Source of the DNA: Nosocomiicoccus ampullae
GTDB taxonomy: Bacteria > Bacillota > Bacilli > Staphylococcales > Salinicoccaceae
DNA length: 52,816 bases
Assembly (NCBI RefSeq): GCF_001696685.1
Contig: NZ_MBFG01000006.1
Coordinates: 1-52,816, forward strand
Direction of reading: 5' to 3'
Part shown: positions 34,882-45,083 of the stretch, piece by piece
How the letters are laid out: every line of letters starts with the position of its first letter
How positions within the stretch are numbered: the first letter of the stretch is position 1
Made by a program: the position numbers and the translations under genes
The notes under the pieces: model-generated
The model's input: the letters and a program-made list of their open reading frames with translations, nothing else
Told to the model about the DNA's origin: nothing
The model's database searches: none

Positions 34882-35658
34882 TCAATCGTTTAAACGTTCG
34901 TTTCTCTCCACCATGCGCTCACGTTGTTTATTAAATAACTCGAGAGCGTCGTTAGTTAAATGCTCACTTTTTTGAATGACACCAAAGAGCGTTTCTACCG
35001 TTTTTAATATTCTCTCTTCAGCTTCTGTCACTGTAAGTCCGTCTATCAGTTCTGATAGAGAAATCATGACATCCGGGTTCATGTCTAATCTTGGTGGATT
35101 GGAAGAGACGTCATAAAAGTCTTTCATTACTTCAGCGCGTTTACTTCCGGATCCTTCTACGGCTAAATAAATTTGTACAGCAACCGCTTCTTTAATACGT
35201 CGCTGTGAAATGCCTGCAAATTTTTTACCATCGACAGATAAGTCATAACTTCCCGGGCAATAACTTCCGACAATTTCATACGCTTTAATTTCTAATTCCG
35301 GAAAACTTTTTTGAATGATTTCAAGCATCTTATCATATCCGTCATCGATCGACGGAGCGTCTTTTTTCGGAATGACGAGCGATACATTTAGCACACCACC
35401 ATCTAGCACAACTCCAAGTCCACCACTATTTCTAACGATGTAGTGATAGTCTTTTTCACGGAGTACTTTTAATCCTTCGTCGAGATGTTCTAAACGCATA
35501 TCTTGAAGACCGAGTATTATAAAGTTGTCATGCACCCAGCTTCTGACGCGGGGTGTTTCATCTTCTGATACGAGGTGTTGAAGCACGTCGTCATATGCAA
35601 ACGAATCAAACGGATGTTCAGTATACTCTTTTGGATAAAATAATACGGTGTTTTGCAA
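34882..35658 (-). CDS. lipL: Octanoyl-[GcvH]:protein N-octanoyltransferase LipL
   Basis: The 258-residue protein of the lipoate ligase-like fold closely follows Bacillus LipL: VRSWVHDNFIILGLQD, IVRNSGGLGVVLD, the catalytic cysteine in GSYCPGSYDLS and GKKFAGISQRR. It moves octanoyl groups from GcvH to E2 subunits in lipoate assembly. It diverges from hemQ and heads the operon with ywfO and ywhD. A TATAAT lies at 35692-35697 on its strand. Confidence 0.92.
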   Translation of the reverse strand: MQNTVLFYPKEYTEHPFDSFAYDDVLQHLVSEDETPRVRSWVHDNFIILGLQDMRLEHLDEGLKVLREKDYHYIVRNSGGLGVVLDGGVLNVSLVIPKKDAPSIDDGYDKMLEIIQKSFPELEIKAYEIVGSYCPGSYDLSVDGKKFAGISQRRIKEAVAVQIYLAVEGSGSKRAEVMKDFYDVSSNPPRLDMNPDVMISLSELIDGLTVTEAEERILKTVETLFGVIQKSEHLTNDALELFNKQRERMVERNERLND

Positions 35659-35730
35659 TGGCTTGTCTCCTAAAGTTCTTTACATAGGAATATTATACTG
35701 CTTTTGTCACAAATTTTCGATATTTGGTGT

Positions 35731-35758
35731 TTGAATTCAGCCGAACAGACTGTACACT
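35731..35758 (+). promoter_or_regulatory. hemQ promoter
   Basis: TTGAAT (35731-35736) and TACACT (35753-35758) are 16 bases apart, 33 bases before the hemQ ATG. Confidence 0.6.
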
Positions 35759-35791
35759 AAAATTAGGTAAATATTTTAAGGAGAGATATAA

Positions 35792-36541
35792 ATGAGCGAA
35801 GCAGTTAAAACTTTAGACGGCTGGTGGAGTTTACATCTTTTATATAACGTAGACTGGCCAGCGTTAAGAATGCTTACTGATGAAGAAAGAGAGGAAATCG
35901 TTCGCGAGTTTGAAACGTTCTTAGAAAAGAGCGAAGCAGTCAGCGAGAAAAAAGAAGGCGACCACACGATGTACAACATTACTGGTCAAAAAGCAGACAT
36001 CTTACTTTGGTTCCTACGCCCGACAGTTGAAGAGTTAAACGCGCTTGAAAACGAACTGAACAAGTTAAAAATTAGCGACTTCTTAATTCCTGAGTATTCG
36101 TACTTCTCAGCGATTGAAATGTCTAGCTATCTCGCGAAAGATTCAGACGAAGATCCGTACGAAAACCCATATGTAAGAAGCAGATTATATCCAGAATTAA
36201 TGGACGCACAGTACTGCTGTTTCTATCCGATGGATAAAAAACGTGACCTCGACGATAACTGGTACATGTTACCAATCGAACGTCGCCGTGATTTAATGAG
36301 AGACCACGGGATGATCGGTCGTAAATACGCAGGTAAAATTAAACAGTACATTTTAGGGTCACAAGGACTCGACTTATATGAGTGGGGCGTCATGCTATTA
36401 TCTGACGATATGCTCGAATTCAAAAACATTATTTACGAAATGAGATTCGACGAAACAAGTGCACGCTACGGTGTGTTCGGCGACTTCTACGTCGGTGTAC
36501 GTTTAAGAAAAGAAGGATTACAAGAGTTCTTCCAAATTTAA
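35792..36541 (+). CDS. hemQ: Coproheme decarboxylase HemQ (ChdC)
   Basis: The 249-residue protein of the chlorite dismutase-like family catalyses the last step of the Gram-positive heme pathway, oxidative decarboxylation of coproheme to heme b. The catalytic tyrosine lies in [11 protein letters not shown] (about residue 145) and the proximal heme histidine in [14 protein letters not shown] (about 170). AAGGAGAG precedes the ATG. It complements the heme-stress module at 7.4-11.2 kb. Other heme genes are not in the window. Confidence 0.95.
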   Translation: MSEAVKTLDGWWSLHLLYNVDWPALRMLTDEEREEIVREFETFLEKSEAVSEKKEGDHTMYNITGQKADILLWFLRPTVEELNALENELNKLKISDFLIPEYSYFSAIEMSSYLAKDSDEDPYENPYVRSRLYPELMDAQYCCFYPMDKKRDLDDNWYMLPIERRRDLMRDHGMIGRKYAGKIKQYILGSQGLDLYEWGVMLLSDDMLEFKNIIYEMRFDETSARYGVFGDFYVGVRLRKEGLQEFFQI

Positions 36542-36601
36542 AACGTTTGAAAATCCTTGAAAACGAGTATAGTATAGTATCTCGGTCAGGAGGAGAAACG
36601 A

Positions 36602-36715
36602 ATGAATAAATTAATCAAACGTGCAATTGTATTTTTAGCACCGATCGTCGTCGCAAAAGTTGTCGACAAAGTACTCGGTGAAGACGATACAAAGAAGAAA
36701 AAACGCAAAAAATAA
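36602..36715 (+). CDS. 37-residue peptide: one hydrophobic helix and a lysine-rich tail
   Basis: A short frame, MNKLIKRAIVFLAPIVVAKV and then a K-K-K-x-R-K-K end, follows hemQ by 60 bases with a perfect AGGAGG site before the ATG and a strong terminator right after. The hydrophobic stretch (about 7-21) flanked by basic residues suggests a small membrane-surface peptide. Function unknown; it may be co-transcribed with hemQ. Confidence 0.65.
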   Translation: MNKLIKRAIVFLAPIVVAKVVDKVLGEDDTKKKKRKK

Positions 36716-36722
36716 ATAAAAC

Positions 36723-36773
36723 AGCCTGTACTCACGTTGGGAGGATTTCCTTAACGAGTACAGGCTATTTTTA
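36723..36773 (+). terminator. Rho-independent terminator after hemQ and the small peptide gene
   Basis: AGCCTGTACTC (36723-36733) pairs with GAGTACAGGCT (36756-36766), followed by ATTTTTAT. The loop is 22 bases long. It may also serve the convergent AgcS gene. Confidence 0.8.
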
Positions 36774-36796
36774 TCTTTAAATGGTAATGTTGAAAA

Positions 36797-38188
36797 TTAT
36801 TTTTTGTTTTTGCTGCATCCTGCAGTGAGTCCGCTACTTTGTCCTTCATCTCCCCAGTAATCATTGCTCGCTTTGAATATCTTTTTACTTAAAAGAAGCA
36901 TAACGATTAAGTTTACGAACATGACAAGTCCTAAGAAGACGTCTGTTAAATCCCAAATGGCTTTTAATCCGCCGATTCCACCAATGTATACTGCAACTAA
37001 AAAGATATAGCGGTAGATGCGCGCTTTCTTAGTTGAAGTAATTGTCGAAAGTTGCGATTCACCGACGTAGCCAAGTCCGATTACAGTACTATATGCAAAT
37101 AAAATCGTCGCGATACCAACTGCGATACCTAATATCGGAGAAATATCTCCGAATACTTGTGCAACGATAGTCCCCGCGTCTTGTCCTTCTAGTTCAACTC
37201 CACTCGTCAGTAGCGCGAGCGCTGTAAATGTACAGACGACAGTGACTAAAAATACTTCTGTTACACCAAACACTGCTTGTTCGACTGGATTTTTAACACG
37301 AGCTGGTGCGTGAGATACTGTGAATACTGCTTGCCCTGCTCCTGAAACGAAAAATCCACGCGCGATACCATACTGCATAGCTTTCATAATTCCGTAACCT
37401 GCAAATCCTGCACCTGCTTCAGCCGGACTAAATGCCGATGAAAACACAAGCTGGACTGCAGGGATAATATCTTTATAGTGAATAATAATCACAATCGTCG
37501 CGACGATAATGTAAAAAAGCGACATAAACGGAATGAGTTTTTCTGCGACACTTCCGATACGTTTAACACCACCGACAATGACAATCCCAACAATCACGAC
37601 GTTAACTGCTGCTAAGATATACAGGTAGTTCGATAAGTGCGGCGCGATATTTGTCATGTTCGACACCGTCACGTTAGACTGAATCATCGCACTCGCGAGA
37701 CAGACAAGTACCATAAGTACAACGATTACTTCACCTAAATATTTTAGGCCAAGACCTTTACGCACGTATAACGCAGGTCCTCCGACATATGTACCGTCGC
37801 TTTTTTGCTCACGGAACATGACGATTAAAATAATCTCAGAGTATTTAATCACCATTCCGATAAAGGCAGCGATCCACATCCAAAGAAGTGCACCAGGCCC
37901 TCCGCTAATTAACGCGCTCGCAACACCAACGACACTTCCCATACCGATGACAGATGATAACGATACAAACATTGACTGTAACGATGTTAAGTCGCCATCT
38001 TGTTTTTCATCTTTATCGTCATTTAACCCACTAAACGACTGTTTAATAATTTTAAAGAAATTTTTAATATGTACGAACTTCGTACCAACGGTTAAGTAAA
38101 TCCCGACGAGACCTAAAAACACTAAGGCCGCCGGCCCCCATATGACGCCGTTCACCTTATCAACGAACACCAAAAATTGATCTAACAT
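36797..38188 (-). CDS. Alanine or glycine:cation symporter, AgcS family, copy 2
   Basis: A 463-residue AgcS-family transporter, diverged from copy 1: the sodium-site motif reads SSVIGMGSVVGVASA and the second motif SGAGQAVFTVSHAP in place of SNEAGQGTGPHAA, so substrate preference may differ. Start MLDQFLVFVDK (38188); the upstream GTG lies inside the GGGGTG ribosome site. About ten membrane helices. Single gene. Confidence 0.88.
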   Translation of the reverse strand: MLDQFLVFVDKVNGVIWGPAALVFLGLVGIYLTVGTKFVHIKNFFKIIKQSFSGLNDDKDEKQDGDLTSLQSMFVSLSSVIGMGSVVGVASALISGGPGALLWMWIAAFIGMVIKYSEIILIVMFREQKSDGTYVGGPALYVRKGLGLKYLGEVIVVLMVLVCLASAMIQSNVTVSNMTNIAPHLSNYLYILAAVNVVIVGIVIVGGVKRIGSVAEKLIPFMSLFYIIVATIVIIIHYKDIIPAVQLVFSSAFSPAEAGAGFAGYGIMKAMQYGIARGFFVSGAGQAVFTVSHAPARVKNPVEQAVFGVTEVFLVTVVCTFTALALLTSGVELEGQDAGTIVAQVFGDISPILGIAVGIATILFAYSTVIGLGYVGESQLSTITSTKKARIYRYIFLVAVYIGGIGGLKAIWDLTDVFLGLVMFVNLIVMLLLSKKIFKASNDYWGDEGQSSGLTAGCSKNKK

Positions 38189-38317
38189 ACAGTTCACCCC
38201 TTAAGTTATATGTACTTTAGCACTAAACGTTTATTTTTAAACATTGGAGTGGGTTGGTGTACGGACCTGGGAGCGTCTTTTTAACTTTAAAAGGAGAAAA
38301 AGCACTTCTGTGCGTGT

Positions 38318-38725
38318 TTATCTAACAAAAATATCATGATTTTGTTAATTATCCGGGTTTATTTAACATATTTCGGCTGCTTGGTACGGTTTTTGTTAAT
38401 TATAATTTTTTATCTAACAAAAAGGGATGAAAAACCCGAGATTCTGTTAATTATCTCGATATATTTAACAGATTTGACTATTTTTTGTTAATAAGATCGG
38501 GCCGGTAGTGGTTTTTTCATCTTTAAATGGTAAAAATACAACATCATCCAAATATATTTAACAAGAATTTCGCATTTTTGTTAATTATCCGGGTTTATTT
38601 AACATATTTCGGCTGCTTGGTACGGTTTTTGTTAATTATAATTTTTTATCTAACAAATACTGATGAAAAACCTGAGATTCTGTTAATTATCCGAATATAT
38701 CTAACAAATTCAACTAATTTTTGTA
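38318..38725. repeat. Family 2 multi-hairpin element, locus D (two tandem units, inverted)
   Basis: Two units with a 236-bp period; bases 38341-38421 and 38577-38657 are identical. Each is a chain of TTGTTA and TAACAA boxes facing one another (for example TTGTTAATTAT...TATTTAACA). The reverse complement aligns with loci E and F, so D is inverted relative to them. The rest of the 38188-38818 gap holds a T-rich/A-rich hairpin between units (near 38514-38535) and the DUF423 terminator. Confidence 0.85.
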
Positions 38726-38784
38726 AATAAAAAGATGAAAAGCCCGATACCCGGCGAACCAAGCAACCAGCTTTTCATCACCCG

Positions 38785-38813
38785 CAAAAAAGCACCTCAC
38801 AAAAGAGGTGCTT
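38785..38813 (-). terminator. Terminator of the ung-ywdI-DUF423 operon
   Basis: On the minus strand GCACCTC pairs with GAGGTGC around TTTTGT, followed by TTTTTT. Confidence 0.85.
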
Positions 38814-38817
38814 ATCA

Positions 38818-39189
38818 TTACATCTTCACTTTTAAAATTTGGACGATTACCATGACCCATGACGCGATAAACATCACGCCTCCGATTGGTGTAATCGCGC
38901 CGAGGATACCAATGCCTGTCGTCGATAAAACAAATAGCGATCCTGCAAATAATAGAATTCCGATGAACATTACGATTCCTGCTGCATTAAACATTGTAGT
39001 TCCTGTCACACCATTTAATACACCGAGTAAAATCAACCCGAGCGCATGATACATTTGATATCTACACGCTGTCTCCCACACTTCTAAATAATGTTCGGAT
39101 AACTTTCCTTCTAAACCGTGTGCGCCAAACGCACCTGCAGCGACACTGATGAGTGCGTTCACTGCACCGAGTATAATTAACATTCTCAT
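38818..39189 (-). CDS. DUF423 membrane protein (YwdK-like)
   Basis: The 123-residue protein with four membrane helices has the family's GAFGAHGLEGKL segment near residue 20 and the H-A-L-G-L-I-L helix. DUF423 proteins are small, widespread, and without a known role. Gene order ung, ywdI-like, this gene is the same as in Bacillus (ung, ywdI, ywdK), which supports the call. Confidence 0.85.
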   Translation of the reverse strand: MRMLIILGAVNALISVAAGAFGAHGLEGKLSEHYLEVWETACRYQMYHALGLILLGVLNGVTGTTMFNAAGIVMFIGILLFAGSLFVLSTTGIGILGAITPIGGVMFIASWVMVIVQILKVKM

Positions 39190-39201
39190 TTTCTAATCTC
39201 C

Positions 39202-39435
39202 TTAAAAATCAAAAATCGACGTATTCGATTCGCCCGCAATATACGTGTTATCGAGCGTACATTTTTTTAACGGACGCGCCTCTTTTTTCACGTCGAGTGT
39301 AGGCTCATCGTCAACGGGTGGTTTATCTTTTAATAATTGTACCAATTTTTCAACTGTATATAAATGCTTTTCGTCGTTTGACGTTTCATATAAATCAAGT
39401 TCGTTTTTAATTGAGTTAATGACCTTTTTTCTCAA
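39202..39435 (-). CDS. Small protein in the YwdI/DUF5327 position
   Basis: A 77-residue protein, helical N-terminus and a charged proline-containing middle. Placement between ung and the DUF423 gene matches ywdI (DUF5327) of Bacillus; sequence likeness is modest. TTG 39435 is chosen because GGAG stands eight bases upstream; GTG 39444 would overlap that site. It overlaps the ung 3' end by 20 bases. Function unknown. Confidence 0.65.
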   Translation of the reverse strand: MRKKVINSIKNELDLYETSNDEKHLYTVEKLVQLLKDKPPVDDEPTLDVKKEARPLKKCTLDNTYIAGESNTSIFDF

Positions 39436-40087
39436 ATTGTTCACTCCAATCTATTGGCGATTTTCCTTGTTCGATTAAGTACGCGTTCGCCCTACTATAC
39501 GGATTCGTCCCGAAAAATCCACCTCTATTTGCAGCGAGCGGACTCGGGTGCACACCGGTAATAACTTTATGTTTTGACGTATCGATTAACTTTATTTTTT
39601 TCTTTGCGGGATTCCCCCATAAAATAAACACGAGTCCGTCACGTTCGTTACTTAGCGTTTCGATAATTGAGTCAGTGAAGCACTCCCAGCCGATACCTCG
39701 GTGTGAGTTTGCTTTATGTGCGTCGACGGTTAACACAGTGTTTAACAGTAGCACCCCTTCACGCGCCCAATCTGAAAGGTCACCGTCAGTACGTTTTACA
39801 CCGAGATCATTTTCAAGTTCTTTATACATATTTCGTAAACTCGGCGGTACCGTCACATCAGGACGTACACTAAACGCAAGTCCATACGCTTGGTTCTCAC
39901 CGTGGTACGGATCTTGACCAAGTATGACGACTTTCACGTCTTGAAACGGTGTTAACTGAAACGCACGATATATTTCATCTCGCTTTGGATAAACAACACC
40001 GTCACGATATTTATCTTCGAGCACTGTTTCAAGCTCGGTAAAATCACATTTTTGTTTAATTATTTTAAAACACTCTGACCAATTCAT
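39416..40087 (-). CDS. ung: Uracil-DNA glycosylase
   Basis: The 223-residue family 1 uracil-DNA glycosylase has the water-activating [18 protein letters not shown] near residue 60 and the DNA-intercalation motif [14 protein letters not shown] near 185. It removes uracil from DNA in base-excision repair. Start MNWSECFK (40087) follows AGGAGG at six bases; the longer frame lacks a site. Confidence 0.95.
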   Translation of the reverse strand: MNWSECFKIIKQKCDFTELETVLEDKYRDGVVYPKRDEIYRAFQLTPFQDVKVVILGQDPYHGENQAYGLAFSVRPDVTVPPSLRNMYKELENDLGVKRTDGDLSDWAREGVLLLNTVLTVDAHKANSHRGIGWECFTDSIIETLSNERDGLVFILWGNPAKKKIKLIDTSKHKVITGVHPSPLAANRGGFFGTNPYSRANAYLIEQGKSPIDWSEQFEKKGH

Positions 40088-40200
40088 AGCAGGCCTCCTA
40101 CATTCACAGTATACCATTTAAGTTAAGCATCAATGTAGATAAAGAGCACTTTATATAGTAAAATATAATCATTATTGTCTAGGATAGGAGAATGAGTAAT

Positions 40201-41031
40201 ATGACGCAGAAAAAAGTACTTACAATTGCGGGAACAGACGTCTCAGGAGGCGCTGGTTACGCAGCAGATATAAAGACATTTGAAGATCATGATTTATACG
40301 GTTTTTGTGCACTCACTACAATCGTGTCAATGGACCCAAATACGTGGTCTCACCGCGTACACCATGTTCCATTAGAAGTGTTAGATGAACAACTCGAAAC
40401 AGCACTTTCTCTAAGCCCAAATACTGTTAAAACAGGAATGCTCCCAAATGAGGATGTCATTTCACGCGCAAGCGAAGCAATCAAAAAAAGTGACGCGGAG
40501 TTTTTCATCTTCGACCCAGTGATGGTATGTAAAGGTGACGACACAGTATTAAACCCAGGCGTTGTTGACAGCATGCAAAAAGAATTACTACCGATTTCAA
40601 CAATCGTAACGCCGAACTTAGTTGAAGCGGGTAACTTAGCTGGTATAAAAACACCAAAAACAGTTGAAGAAGTAAAAGAAGCGGCTAAAAAGATTTACGA
40701 ATACGGCCCTAAATACGTCGTAATTAAAGGTGGTACAGACCTTCAAGTCGATGAAGCACTAGACATCTTCTACGACGGTGAAAGCTTCTACGGATTATAT
40801 GCAGATAAATTAGAAAAAGCATATAACCACGGTGCAGGATGTACATTCGCTGCAGCAGTCGCATCGAACTTTACGAATGGTTTAGAACCACTTGAAGCGG
40901 TTAAAGCAGCAAAAGCATTTGTCGCATCGGCAATTAAGCACGGTTCACAAATGAACGAACACGTTGGAGTTGTGAGACACAACGCATACAATAAAGTTGG
41001 TACAGTAGACGTACAAGTGAAACCACTATAA
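40201..41031 (+). CDS. pdxK: Pyridoxal/pyridoxine/hydroxymethylpyrimidine kinase (PdxK/ThiD family)
   Basis: The 276-residue ribokinase-fold kinase has the family's TIAGTDVSGGAGYAADIKTF start and the late GAGCTFAAAVA anion hole with the catalytic region. Bacillales PdxK of this type phosphorylate pyridoxal and sometimes HMP; the Y-A-A-D-I-K-T-F variant is PdxK-like. ATG 40201 is ten bases after AGGAG; the ATG at 40192 is too close to it. Confidence 0.88.
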   Translation: MTQKKVLTIAGTDVSGGAGYAADIKTFEDHDLYGFCALTTIVSMDPNTWSHRVHHVPLEVLDEQLETALSLSPNTVKTGMLPNEDVISRASEAIKKSDAEFFIFDPVMVCKGDDTVLNPGVVDSMQKELLPISTIVTPNLVEAGNLAGIKTPKTVEEVKEAAKKIYEYGPKYVVIKGGTDLQVDEALDIFYDGESFYGLYADKLEKAYNHGAGCTFAAAVASNFTNGLEPLEAVKAAKAFVASAIKHGSQMNEHVGVVRHNAYNKVGTVDVQVKPL

Positions 41032-41035
41032 CGGT

Positions 41036-41060
41036 AAGAGAGATTTTTATCTCTCTTATT
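41036..41060 (+). terminator. Weak hairpin between pdxK and yojF
   Basis: AAGAGAGAT pairs with ATCTCTCTT around TTTT, followed by ATTATATT, a poor T run. Confidence 0.5.
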
Positions 41061-41078
41061 ATATTATGGAGGATTATA

Positions 41079-41441
41079 ATGGGATTAAAACGAATTGATG
41101 AAGCTGAAGTACAGCGCCTACTCGATGCACATAAAAACGAACCTGTTTACTTATACGTTGAAGTAACGAGTGGCGTGTATGCAAGCCATAACGATGATAC
41201 TAAATTTAATACAGGCACGTTTGTCCGAAACGTCCAAATCAAGTACACTGAGGGGACGCTTAAAGGTGGCGGTAATTTTGAATACCGCGTTGGCCTTAAA
41301 CTCGACAATGACGGATGGGTATACGTGACTGGTCTGTCTCATTACACTGTTGAGGACGGGGTCTTTATCCTACATGGTATTGACCACGACGGAAAACTTG
41401 CTGCTGCATTAGAAATTAGTCGAGAGAAACTGAAAAAATAA
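41079..41441 (+). CDS. yojF: YojF family protein (DUF1806)
   Basis: The 120-residue protein matches YojF, always next to the bacillithiol deacetylase gene in Bacillales. Features are the helical start MGLKRIDEAEVQRLL and a beta-rich body with YRVGLKLDNDGWVYVTG. Its function is not settled; a role in bacillithiol metabolism is inferred from the pairing. Followed after 18 bases by bshB2. Confidence 0.85.
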   Translation: MGLKRIDEAEVQRLLDAHKNEPVYLYVEVTSGVYASHNDDTKFNTGTFVRNVQIKYTEGTLKGGGNFEYRVGLKLDNDGWVYVTGLSHYTVEDGVFILHGIDHDGKLAAALEISREKLKK

Positions 41442-41459
41442 GATTGAACGAGGGATATT

Positions 41460-42146
41460 ATGTCACTTGAAAAAGAAAATCATGTACTAATTATTTACCC
41501 TCACCCAGACGACGAAGCGTTTGGTGTTGCAGGAACGATAATGACGTACCGAGATATGGGCGTGCCGGTGACGTATGCGTGCTTAACGTATGGTGATATG
41601 GGGCGCAACATCGGTAACCCACCAGTGACGCGTGAAACACTGTCTAAATTACGTAAACAAGAACAACTAGAAGCGGCACGACTCATGGATTTAGACGTGA
41701 GATTTTTAGATTATAGAGATAAGACACTCGAGTTTGAAGATCAAGAATTACTTGAAAATGATATACGAAAAGTAATTGAAGACACAGAGCCAACGCGTTT
41801 AATTACATTTTACCCGGGATACAGCGTACACCCGGATCACGAAGCGACTGCTGAAGCAGTATTGAACGTCGTCGCTGAAATGGAAGAAAGTAAGCGCCCA
41901 ACGCTAACGCTCGTCGCATTTGATAAGCGTACGTTTGCTGATTTAGGCGAACCAACACTTCAAACGGATATTAAAAAGTATGCTGAACGTAAAAAAGAAG
42001 TACTCGCTGCACATAAATCTCAAACTGAAAAGCTGTTAATCGAGTTATGCAAAGATACTCAATTTAGTAAAGAGGCACGCGAGCGTTGGTTTGAAAAAGA
42101 AAACTTCTATTATTACGATATTAATGATTGGAAAAATAAGGAGTAG
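41460..42146 (+). CDS. bshB2: Bacillithiol biosynthesis deacetylase BshB2
   Basis: The 228-residue LmbE-like zinc hydrolase has PHPDDEAFGVAGT (zinc site, residues about 15-27) and HPDHEATAEA for the third zinc ligand. It removes the acetyl group from N-acetylglucosaminyl-malate in the making of bacillithiol, the thiol buffer of these bacteria. It lies between yojF and folE2 with short gaps, so all three are probably one operon. Confidence 0.9.
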   Translation: MSLEKENHVLIIYPHPDDEAFGVAGTIMTYRDMGVPVTYACLTYGDMGRNIGNPPVTRETLSKLRKQEQLEAARLMDLDVRFLDYRDKTLEFEDQELLENDIRKVIEDTEPTRLITFYPGYSVHPDHEATAEAVLNVVAEMEESKRPTLTLVAFDKRTFADLGEPTLQTDIKKYAERKKEVLAAHKSQTEKLLIELCKDTQFSKEARERWFEKENFYYYDINDWKNKE

Positions 42147-42152
42147 CTAAGC

Positions 42153-43031
42153 ATGACGAATATAGATCTTTCAAATCGCGAAGCGCGATATAAACACTTT
42201 GGTTCGGTCGATCCAATTAAAGGGACAAAGCCAAAAACGAAAGAAGAAATGGCCGACTTACAGAATACGAAAAAAGACTTCCTCTTTGACGTACAATCTG
42301 TCGGTATCAATAACCTGACGTACCCTGTTCGAGTTGGAGATTACCAATCTGTTGGGAAATTCGAACTCGCAACGAGTTTACGACGTGACGAAAAAGGGAT
42401 CAACATGAGCCGAATTTTAGAGTCGTTACAAACTCAAAATGACGGCGGAATTCTACTTGAATTTGATACGCTAGAAAAAGTACTCGCAGTACTAAAAGAA
42501 CGTATGAACCAAGAATCATCTGAACTCACTGTCGAGTCCACATGGTTCTTTAACAAACCGTCACCTGGCACTGAACTTGATGCGGTAGCACACGCGGACG
42601 TACGTTATCATATGGAATACACGGATGACGCTGTGACAAAAACACAGTTTGGTATGACAGCAAGCGTCACGACGCTATGCCCATGTTCAAAAGAAATCAG
42701 TGAGTACAGCGCGCACAACCAGCGCGGATTTATAACGGTGCTTCTAGATATCGATGAAAACGAAGAAGTACCTGCTGATTACAAAGAAATCGTCTACCGA
42801 GCGTTAGAAATTAACGCATCGAGTCAGCTGTACCCGATTTTAAAAAGAACAGATGAAAAAATGGTCACAGAACGCGCGTATGAAAATCCACGTTTCGTTG
42901 AAGACCTCATTCGCCTCGTCGCATACGATATTCATGATCTACCATGGGTTAAGGCATTTGAAATCGAGTGCCGCAACGAAGAAAGCATACACCAACACGA
43001 TGCATTCAGCCGTATGAGATTTGAGAAATAA
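42153..43031 (+). CDS. folE2: GTP cyclohydrolase FolE2
   Basis: The 292-residue type IB GTP cyclohydrolase, which begins folate synthesis from GTP and can work without zinc, shows FDVQSVGINNLTYPVRVGD near residue 48 and the conserved CPCSKEISEYSAHNQRG with the metal-binding cysteine. FolE2 rather than FolE is judged by this motif and length. It starts six bases after bshB2; TAAGGAG lies upstream. Confidence 0.93.
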   Translation: MTNIDLSNREARYKHFGSVDPIKGTKPKTKEEMADLQNTKKDFLFDVQSVGINNLTYPVRVGDYQSVGKFELATSLRRDEKGINMSRILESLQTQNDGGILLEFDTLEKVLAVLKERMNQESSELTVESTWFFNKPSPGTELDAVAHADVRYHMEYTDDAVTKTQFGMTASVTTLCPCSKEISEYSAHNQRGFITVLLDIDENEEVPADYKEIVYRALEINASSQLYPILKRTDEKMVTERAYENPRFVEDLIRLVAYDIHDLPWVKAFEIECRNEESIHQHDAFSRMRFEK

Positions 43032-43040
43032 TAAATGTGA

Positions 43041-43068
43041 GCTAGACCTAGGCGGGTCTAGCTTTTTT
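43041..43068 (+). terminator. Rho-independent terminator after folE2
   Basis: GCTAGACC pairs with GGTCTAGC around TAGGCG, followed by TTTTTT. Confidence 0.9.
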
Positions 43069-43103
43069 GTTTGGAGTTGTTCGTGATGTGTGTGTATGAT
43101 GGG

Positions 43104-43520
43104 ATTTATTTAACAACAAATAGTCAATTCTGTTAGATATATTGATTTAATTAACAGATTCGCGAGTTTTACATCAGTTTTTGTTAGATAAAAAATTATA
43201 TTTAACAAAAATTACGCTCGGCGACCAGAATTTGTTAAATATATCCGGATAATTAACACAATCACGATATTTTTGTTAGATAAATTTTGGAAAGGTTGTG
43301 CTTTTACTCTTAAAAGATGAAAAGATACTGTGAGCCTGATTTTATTTACAAAAATTAGTTGAATCTGTTAGATATATTGATTTAATTAACAGATTCGCGA
43401 GTTTTTCATCAATTTTTGTTAGATAAAAAATTATATTTAACAAAAATTACGCTCGGCGACCAGAATTTGTTAAATATATCCGGATAATTAACAAAATCAC
43501 GATATTTTTGTTAGATAAAT
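43104..43520. repeat. Family 2 multi-hairpin element, locus E (two tandem units)
   Basis: Two units at a 235-bp period, nearly identical over about 155 bases (from 43130 and 43365). Each unit has a closing stem (TTTACAAAAA with TTTTTGTTAGATAAA, clearest in the second unit), hairpin 1 (CTGTTA...TAACAG), hairpin 2 (TTTTTGTTAGATAAAAAATT with its complement) and hairpin 3 (TTTGTTAAATATATCCGGAT with ATAATTAACAAA). The units are joined by a CTTTTACTC-TTAAAA-GATGAAAAG hairpin. The flank 43565-43587 resembles the flank of family 1 copy B. Nothing else is seen to 43674. Confidence 0.85.
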
Positions 43521-43673
43521 CCAGACGAAAAAGTATTATTACACTTTATATCCATCACTCTACTATTTAAAAGAATAAAAACCTGCTCTCTACTTTGTTT
43601 GACCAGCTCCTCGCCTTTTTTCGCTCACTTCGTTATAGTTAAGACATATAAACCGTTAAGGAGACGCTATTTT

Positions 43674-43865
43674 ATGAACAAAACTCGAATTTTCTACGCA
43701 CTGCGCGTCATGTTGATCGCGTTTTTAGTGTTTAATACGATTAATAACCTTGTCGAATCTCCGTCTGGTAGTATTTCGAGTATTTTAATGTACTCGATTA
43801 TGTGTGCAGTACTCGTCGTTGCTGTTTCTTTATTACTTCTCGGAAAACCAGACGAATTCAAATAA
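43674..43865 (+). CDS. Small membrane protein, two helices (63 aa)
   Basis: A 63-residue protein starting at ATG 43674, well spaced after AAGGAGA. Two hydrophobic segments (about 8-24 and 36-56) are joined by a short polar turn, and the end is charged. Both termini are predicted inside by the positive-inside rule. I recognise no family. Single gene with a strong shared terminator. Confidence 0.7.
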   Translation: MNKTRIFYALRVMLIAFLVFNTINNLVESPSGSISSILMYSIMCAVLVVAVSLLLLGKPDEFK

Positions 43866-45075
<1,210 letters not shown>

Positions 45076-45083
45076 AAAATCAC

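Noticed and set aside
38527..38730. Plus-strand frame of 67 residues in family 2 locus D
   Set aside because: It follows the repeat and reads as repeated LLIIxxYLT segments; no ribosome site.
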